Below, piece by piece: positions 23,663 through 26,564 of a stretch of DNA of 26,564 bases; position 1 is the first letter of the stretch, and the number at the start of each line of letters is the position of its first letter. The stretch lies in NCBI GenBank assembly GCA_910586275.1, contig CAJUIM010000043.1, positions 1 through 26,564 on the forward strand, in the 5' to 3' direction. The DNA is from an uncultured Lachnospiraceae bacterium (GTDB lineage Bacteria; Bacillota; Clostridia; Lachnospirales; Lachnospiraceae). The position numbers and the translations under genes were made by a program. A model generated the notes under the pieces. That model saw only the letters and a program-made list of their open reading frames with translations, did not search any database and had not been told where the DNA came from.

Positions 23663-24181
23663 ATGAACAATATACAAAATATGCACAATATACCAAATTC
23701 TGAGAACCCGCAAAATCCAAAAAACACGGTGTCTTCCGAAAATACAGCATACTCCGGAACGGCTGCAGGCAGTCTTCTCTCCTCCGATTTGAAAATACAC
23801 CATATCGGATATTTAGTCAAAAAAATGGAAGACGCAATCCATGCATTCCGCTGCCTGGGCTATACGGTACGGCAGGAAACAGCCTACGACGGCATACGCA
23901 GAATCCATATCTGCTTTATGGAAAAAGACGGTTATCTTATTGAACTCGTCTCCCCCGCCGAAAGCGATTCCCTTGTATCCGGGCTTTTAAAGAAATACAA
24001 AAACAGCCCTTACCACATCTGCTATGAAACACAGGATCTGGATAAGGAACTGGCTCTGCTCACAGCCGGCGGCTACACTGCCATCGACACCCCCACCCCC
24101 GCCCCCGCCCTAAACGGCCGGCGCGTGGTTTTCTTAATGAACCCCTTCCTCGGCATGATTGAACTGTTGGAGCACAATTGA
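23663..24181 (+). CDS. VOC-fold protein, methylmalonyl-CoA-epimerase/glyoxalase-like
   Basis: Vicinal-oxygen-chelate protein of 172 residues. After an Asn/Ser-rich N-terminal extension of about 43 residues, two beta-alpha-beta units follow. The four metal-ligand positions can be assigned: His in KIHHIGYLV, Glu in YLIELVSP, His in PYHICYE and Glu in MIELLE. This set matches epimerases and glyoxalases of the family. Its substrate is unknown. Given its place between ACP and MBOAT genes, action on an acyl thioester such as glyceryl- or lactyl-ACP is inferred. AGGAG lies seven bases before the ATG. It is the only plus-strand gene in the 11-26 kb locus. A run of C tracts encoding TPTPAPA lies near its end. 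Confidence 0.88.
   Translation: MNNIQNMHNIPNSENPQNPKNTVSSENTAYSGTAAGSLLSSDLKIHHIGYLVKKMEDAIHAFRCLGYTVRQETAYDGIRRIHICFMEKDGYLIELVSPAESDSLVSGLLKKYKNSPYHICYETQDLDKELALLTAGGYTAIDTPTPAPALNGRRVVFLMNPFLGMIELLEHN
23669..23696 (-). promoter_or_regulatory. Promoter candidate for the MBOAT gene inside the VOC gene
   Basis: On the minus strand TTGGTA (23691-23696), 16 bases and TATATT (23669-23674) resemble a sigma-A promoter. Transcription would begin about 16 bases before the MBOAT ATG. It lies within the first codons of the VOC gene, so expression of the two divergent genes may interfere. Confidence 0.4.
24090..24110 (-). other. G-quadruplex motif on the minus strand
   Basis: The plus strand reads C5-A-C5-G-C5-G-C3, so the minus strand reads G3-C-G5-C-G5-T-G5. 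Four G tracts of at least three with one-base loops are the canonical pattern for a very stable quadruplex. It lies in the VOC coding region and would be in the RNA of any leftward transcript reading from the ACP gene toward the MBOAT gene. Confidence 0.85.
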
Positions 24182-24235
24182 ACTGTCGGAACATGCCGTC
24201 TGCTTTTACAGCCTTCCATCCCCTGTCCATCCGCC

Positions 24236-24262
24236 CGGCAGGCCTGATTATGCCGACTGCCG
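24236..24262. terminator. Weak hairpin between convergent VOC and ACP genes
   Basis: CGGCAG (24236-24241) pairs with CTGCCG (24257-24262) around a 15-base loop that can itself pair GGC/GCC. There is no T tract on either side. It is the only stem seen in the 110-base gap between the two stop codons, so leftward read-through toward the MBOAT gene remains possible. Confidence 0.3.
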
Positions 24263-24291
24263 CTGAATGGCATTATGGCATTCTCCTTATG

Positions 24292-24537
24292 TCAGTCCTT
24301 CACCTGACTTAAAATAATATCCGCCATTTCCCCCACGTTTTTCATCGTAACGACTTGTCCCATGGAAAACTTCATGCCGAATTCCTGTTCCACCGCCGCA
24401 ATCAGGTTAATATGCTCCAAAGAGTCCCAACCGTCGATATCCTCGGAAGTAGTCTCGTCCTTAACCTTAATGGACGTATCGTCAAATACATCCTGAAACA
24501 CTTCATTTAATGCTGCAAATACCTCTTCTCTGCTCAT
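24292..24537 (-). CDS. Acyl carrier protein
   Basis: Small acidic carrier protein of 81 residues with the four-helix ACP layout. The phosphopantetheine attachment Ser is in IDGWDSLEHINL (Ser39 from the chosen start). The sequence GWDSL is more typical of dedicated carriers in FkbH-type and Dlt-type loading systems than of the fatty-acid AcpP, which usually reads GADSL. The ATG at 24537 is preferred because AAAGGAG is seven bases upstream; the ATG at 24543 would leave only one base. It lies 42 bases after the FkbH-like gene on the same strand, so the two are probably co-transcribed. It is the expected acceptor for the FkbH product and donor for the MBOAT enzyme. Confidence 0.94.
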   Translation of the reverse strand: MSREEVFAALNEVFQDVFDDTSIKVKDETTSEDIDGWDSLEHINLIAAVEQEFGMKFSMGQVVTMKNVGEMADIILSQVKD

Positions 24538-24579
24538 TTCCATTCTCCTTTTTTATCATTCCCTATACTGCTGCCTGCA

Positions 24580-26445
24580 TCAGCCCTCTGCATTCAGTTC
24601 AATATACCTGTTTTTCTTTCTATATTCCGCCGGAAGCCGATACTCCCAGACCGCATTCCCCTTCTCGTCCTCTTCCACCTTGGCAAAACCCTGCAGTGCG
24701 TAAAAATCCTTCACCATCCGGTTCTTTGCGGTAGGATAATAATATCCTGTCACCGTGCGGATTCCCTGCTTCCTGCATTCCTCTGCCAGACAATCCATCA
24801 TAGCATATTCCATGTCCCGTTTCAATACACGGCAGCTCATAATCCACAATTCAATATGGAGCCTGTCCCCTTCTTTCCTGCCGATTACCACCGACACCAC
24901 CCCATTATCGCCGAACTTATCCTCCAGTTTCCCATATAAAGTAATATAATCCTCCGATGCTGCCGCCTGTTCAATCTCGCTCTGCGTATACCTCCTCGTA
25001 GTCAGGTTAAACTGATTGCTCTTATTCGTCAGTTGGGCAATACGCGCCATATACACCGGCTCAAAAGCCCTGACCGTCCCCTTCATCTCCAAGGAAGCCA
25101 AATATTCCCCATAATCCGCAAAGGAAGCCTGCTGCCTCTCACGCATCAGATTTTCCTTATACATTTCATTCCGCTTCCTGTCATCCTCGGACAGCCTAAT
25201 CACCTCAAAAAACCCCGAATGATCCAACACGCGGATATACTCCTCCGGCTTACCGATTTCCGGCACCGCCGCCCCCGGAAACTGTGCGCTCACAATTTCC
25301 CGTTCCGCCGGATTATCGTCCACAAACACAAAACTTTCCGGCAGCAAATTCAGTTCCCCCGCCATTTCGGCCAAATTCCGGCTCTTCGGCTCCCAGTTTG
25401 CCTTAATGGATATAAAATCCTCCGGCTTCAGAATCCCCTCCGGATGCCGCAGCCCTGCCAAAGCATTTTCTTCCTCATTCTTAGAATTTACGTTCAGCAG
25501 CACCCCAATCTCCTTCTGCGCCTTCAGATATCCCTGAAATTCCGCATACACCTGCCCAAGGGAAGTCTCCTGCCCGATTTCCAGATTTTCCGGCCCATCA
25601 TCCCCCACGACACCGCCCCACAGCGTATGATCCAAGTCCAGTGCCAATGCCTTTTTATTCTTCCCGAACAATGCCTTGATAATATTGCCTAAGTTAAAGG
25701 CAAACGACGGAATTGCCTGCATACACATACAATATTTATACATATGCCAATAAAAAGGATCCGCCCATCGGTCCAATCCGTAAGCAGAAGCCATATAATT
25801 CATATCATTCACATAAAAGCTGTCATGCTCCTCCGCATACCGGTAAAACCGCTCATTCAGCCTAGTCAGAAAACGGATCCGCCCGTGAATATCGCTGGCA
25901 TCCTGATTCCCCAGCAGCCGATAAAAAGGATATTCAAAATTGTTCTGGATAACCGGGCAACGGTAATCACCCGCCAGCTTCTCCCACATTACCTCAAAAT
26001 GCCGGTACTGCTCCTCCAGCAACGCCTCAATCTCCTCCCTGCTATCCCCCACCTTCGGATAAGCCGCCACATTCCGGTTACATGTATGAATAAAAATCAA
26101 ATCCGGTGCAAAAGCCGCCAAAGCCTCCTGCCCGAACATCGCATCCTGAAAATACTGCCCATATTCCGACTCATAAAACTCCGGCTTTATCCCCTGATTC
26201 AGCAGAAAAAGTTCCAGAACACGGATAATATCATGGGTAGTGCTGCCGCCCAGAACCGCAATCCTTTTTTCCGTCCACCCTCCCGCGGATACACCTATCT
26301 CCCTCTCCTCCAAAAGCCTGCGCCGGATTTTCTTCGAATTTTTCAATATATAATCACTGTCAAAAGGATACTCCAACTCTCTCAATTTTACCCTTCTCCT
26401 CTTCCTACTTTTCTTCCGCAACTCAATCTGACCATATTCTACCAT
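24580..26445 (-). CDS. FkbH-like HAD-IIIC enzyme (acyl-ACP loading)
   Basis: Three-part protein of 621 residues. An SGNH-like N-terminal region has VLGGSTTHD (64-72). The HAD-IIIC phosphatase domain has ALDLDHTLWGGVVGDDG (Asp270, Asp272), motif II NVNSKN (Ser321) and VFVDDNPAERE (Asp376-Asp377). The C-terminal GNAT-like domain (about 440-605) contains ARIAQLTNKSNQFNLTTRRY, a hallmark of the family. FkbH enzymes take 1,3-bisphosphoglycerate, remove phosphate and place a glyceryl unit on an ACP. The specific acyl unit here is inferred. The ATG at 26445 gives the longest frame but has no ribosome site and overlaps a -10-like element. A TTG at 26385 follows AGGAGAAGGG and matches the usual family start (RELEYPFDSDYIL), so the true protein may have 601 residues. 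It is the first gene of the locus. Confidence 0.92.
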   Translation of the reverse strand: MVEYGQIELRKKSRKRRRVKLRELEYPFDSDYILKNSKKIRRRLLEEREIGVSAGGWTEKRIAVLGGSTTHDIIRVLELFLLNQGIKPEFYESEYGQYFQDAMFGQEALAAFAPDLIFIHTCNRNVAAYPKVGDSREEIEALLEEQYRHFEVMWEKLAGDYRCPVIQNNFEYPFYRLLGNQDASDIHGRIRFLTRLNERFYRYAEEHDSFYVNDMNYMASAYGLDRWADPFYWHMYKYCMCMQAIPSFAFNLGNIIKALFGKNKKALALDLDHTLWGGVVGDDGPENLEIGQETSLGQVYAEFQGYLKAQKEIGVLLNVNSKNEEENALAGLRHPEGILKPEDFISIKANWEPKSRNLAEMAGELNLLPESFVFVDDNPAEREIVSAQFPGAAVPEIGKPEEYIRVLDHSGFFEVIRLSEDDRKRNEMYKENLMRERQQASFADYGEYLASLEMKGTVRAFEPVYMARIAQLTNKSNQFNLTTRRYTQSEIEQAAASEDYITLYGKLEDKFGDNGVVSVVIGRKEGDRLHIELWIMSCRVLKRDMEYAMMDCLAEECRKQGIRTVTGYYYPTAKNRMVKDFYALQGFAKVEEDEKGNAVWEYRLPAEYRKKNRYIELNAEG

Positions 26446-26446
26446 A
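26436..26446 (-). promoter_or_regulatory. Extended -10 element before the FkbH-like gene
   Basis: TATGGTAGAAT on the minus strand has a TGG extension and TAGAAT (26436-26441), a 5-of-6 match. There is no good -35. It overlaps the ATG at 26445, which would fit translation starting at the TTG at 26385. Confidence 0.35.
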
Positions 26447-26491
26447 CTTTACAAAATGCCGCCACCTTAAATCACATAAGTCCATCCATGA

Positions 26492-26562
26492 TTGTAACAG
26501 TTCAGCCTAAATGTAATGTTGGGAGGCGGACGCCCGTGCGTGAGTTTTTTTAGTGGCCGGCA
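26492..26562. repeat. Right copy of 71-bp terminal inverted repeat
   Basis: This is the reverse complement of bases 1-71, with differences at three positions. It lies 46 bases upstream of the longest FkbH start. Both copies are upstream of the outermost genes, which point into the window. The AAATGTAATGTT and GGGAGGCGGACGCCCGTGCG words are shared by both copies, and ACGCCCGTGCGT could form a small stem before a T7 tract when read outward. Confidence 0.85.
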
Positions 26563-26564
26563 GC

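Noticed and set aside
22110..24537. A standard D-alanine dlt operon
   Set aside because: No DltA-type adenylating enzyme is present and the upstream loader is FkbH-like, so D-alanine loading is not supported.

Overview
The window reads as chromosomal DNA of an anaerobic Gram-positive bacterium of the Clostridia, most likely Lachnospiraceae. This is inferred from strong AGGAG-type ribosome sites, sigma-A style promoters, lipoproteins with acidic low-complexity linkers, a CwlO/PcsB-like NlpC/P60 hydrolase and the style of the encoded proteins. No rRNA, tRNA, CRISPR array or transposase gene is visible. The two outermost ends carry a near-perfect 71-bp inverted repeat (1-71 and 26492-26562, 3 mismatches), so the window may be a contig that stops at two copies of a dispersed element.

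Layout. 239-2545: an exported lipoprotein (+) converging on a NlpC/P60 hydrolase (-), with a shared bidirectional terminator. 2760-5525 (-): asparaginyl-tRNA synthetase and a trigger-factor-like lipoprotein. 5820-7127 (+): an orphan FliD-like cap protein behind a sigma-D-like promoter and a leader hairpin. 7284-8912 (-): an acyl-CoA carboxyltransferase (MmdA/PccB type) with its own promoter and a palindromic operator candidate. 9258-10727 (-): a small HTH regulator followed by UDP-galactopyranose mutase. Intergenic regions around these last genes hold two long hairpin elements (9064-9183 and 11011-11098).

11364-26445: a large cell-envelope locus, almost all on the minus strand. From upstream to downstream it encodes an FkbH-like loading enzyme, an acyl carrier protein, an MBOAT acyltransferase, a GT2 polyprenyl-phosphate glycosyltransferase, three multi-spanning membrane proteins (GT-C-like, DUF6044-like, DUF2142-like), a radical SAM/SPASM protein, an SGNH-hydrolase lipoprotein, a DUF5107-TPR protein and a small unknown helical protein. 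One VOC-fold gene lies on the plus strand between the ACP and MBOAT genes.

Working model (inference). FkbH loads a three-carbon acyl unit, probably glyceryl from 1,3-bisphosphoglycerate, onto the ACP. The MBOAT protein passes it across the membrane to a surface glycan, in a layout analogous to DltA-DltC-DltB but with FkbH in place of the adenylating enzyme. The GT2 enzyme makes a lipid-linked sugar that the GT-C-type proteins use outside the membrane. UDP-galactopyranose mutase may supply Galf. The SGNH lipoprotein is a possible DltD-like or esterase partner. This glyceryl/acyl glycan decoration module is the best candidate in the window for an undescribed system.
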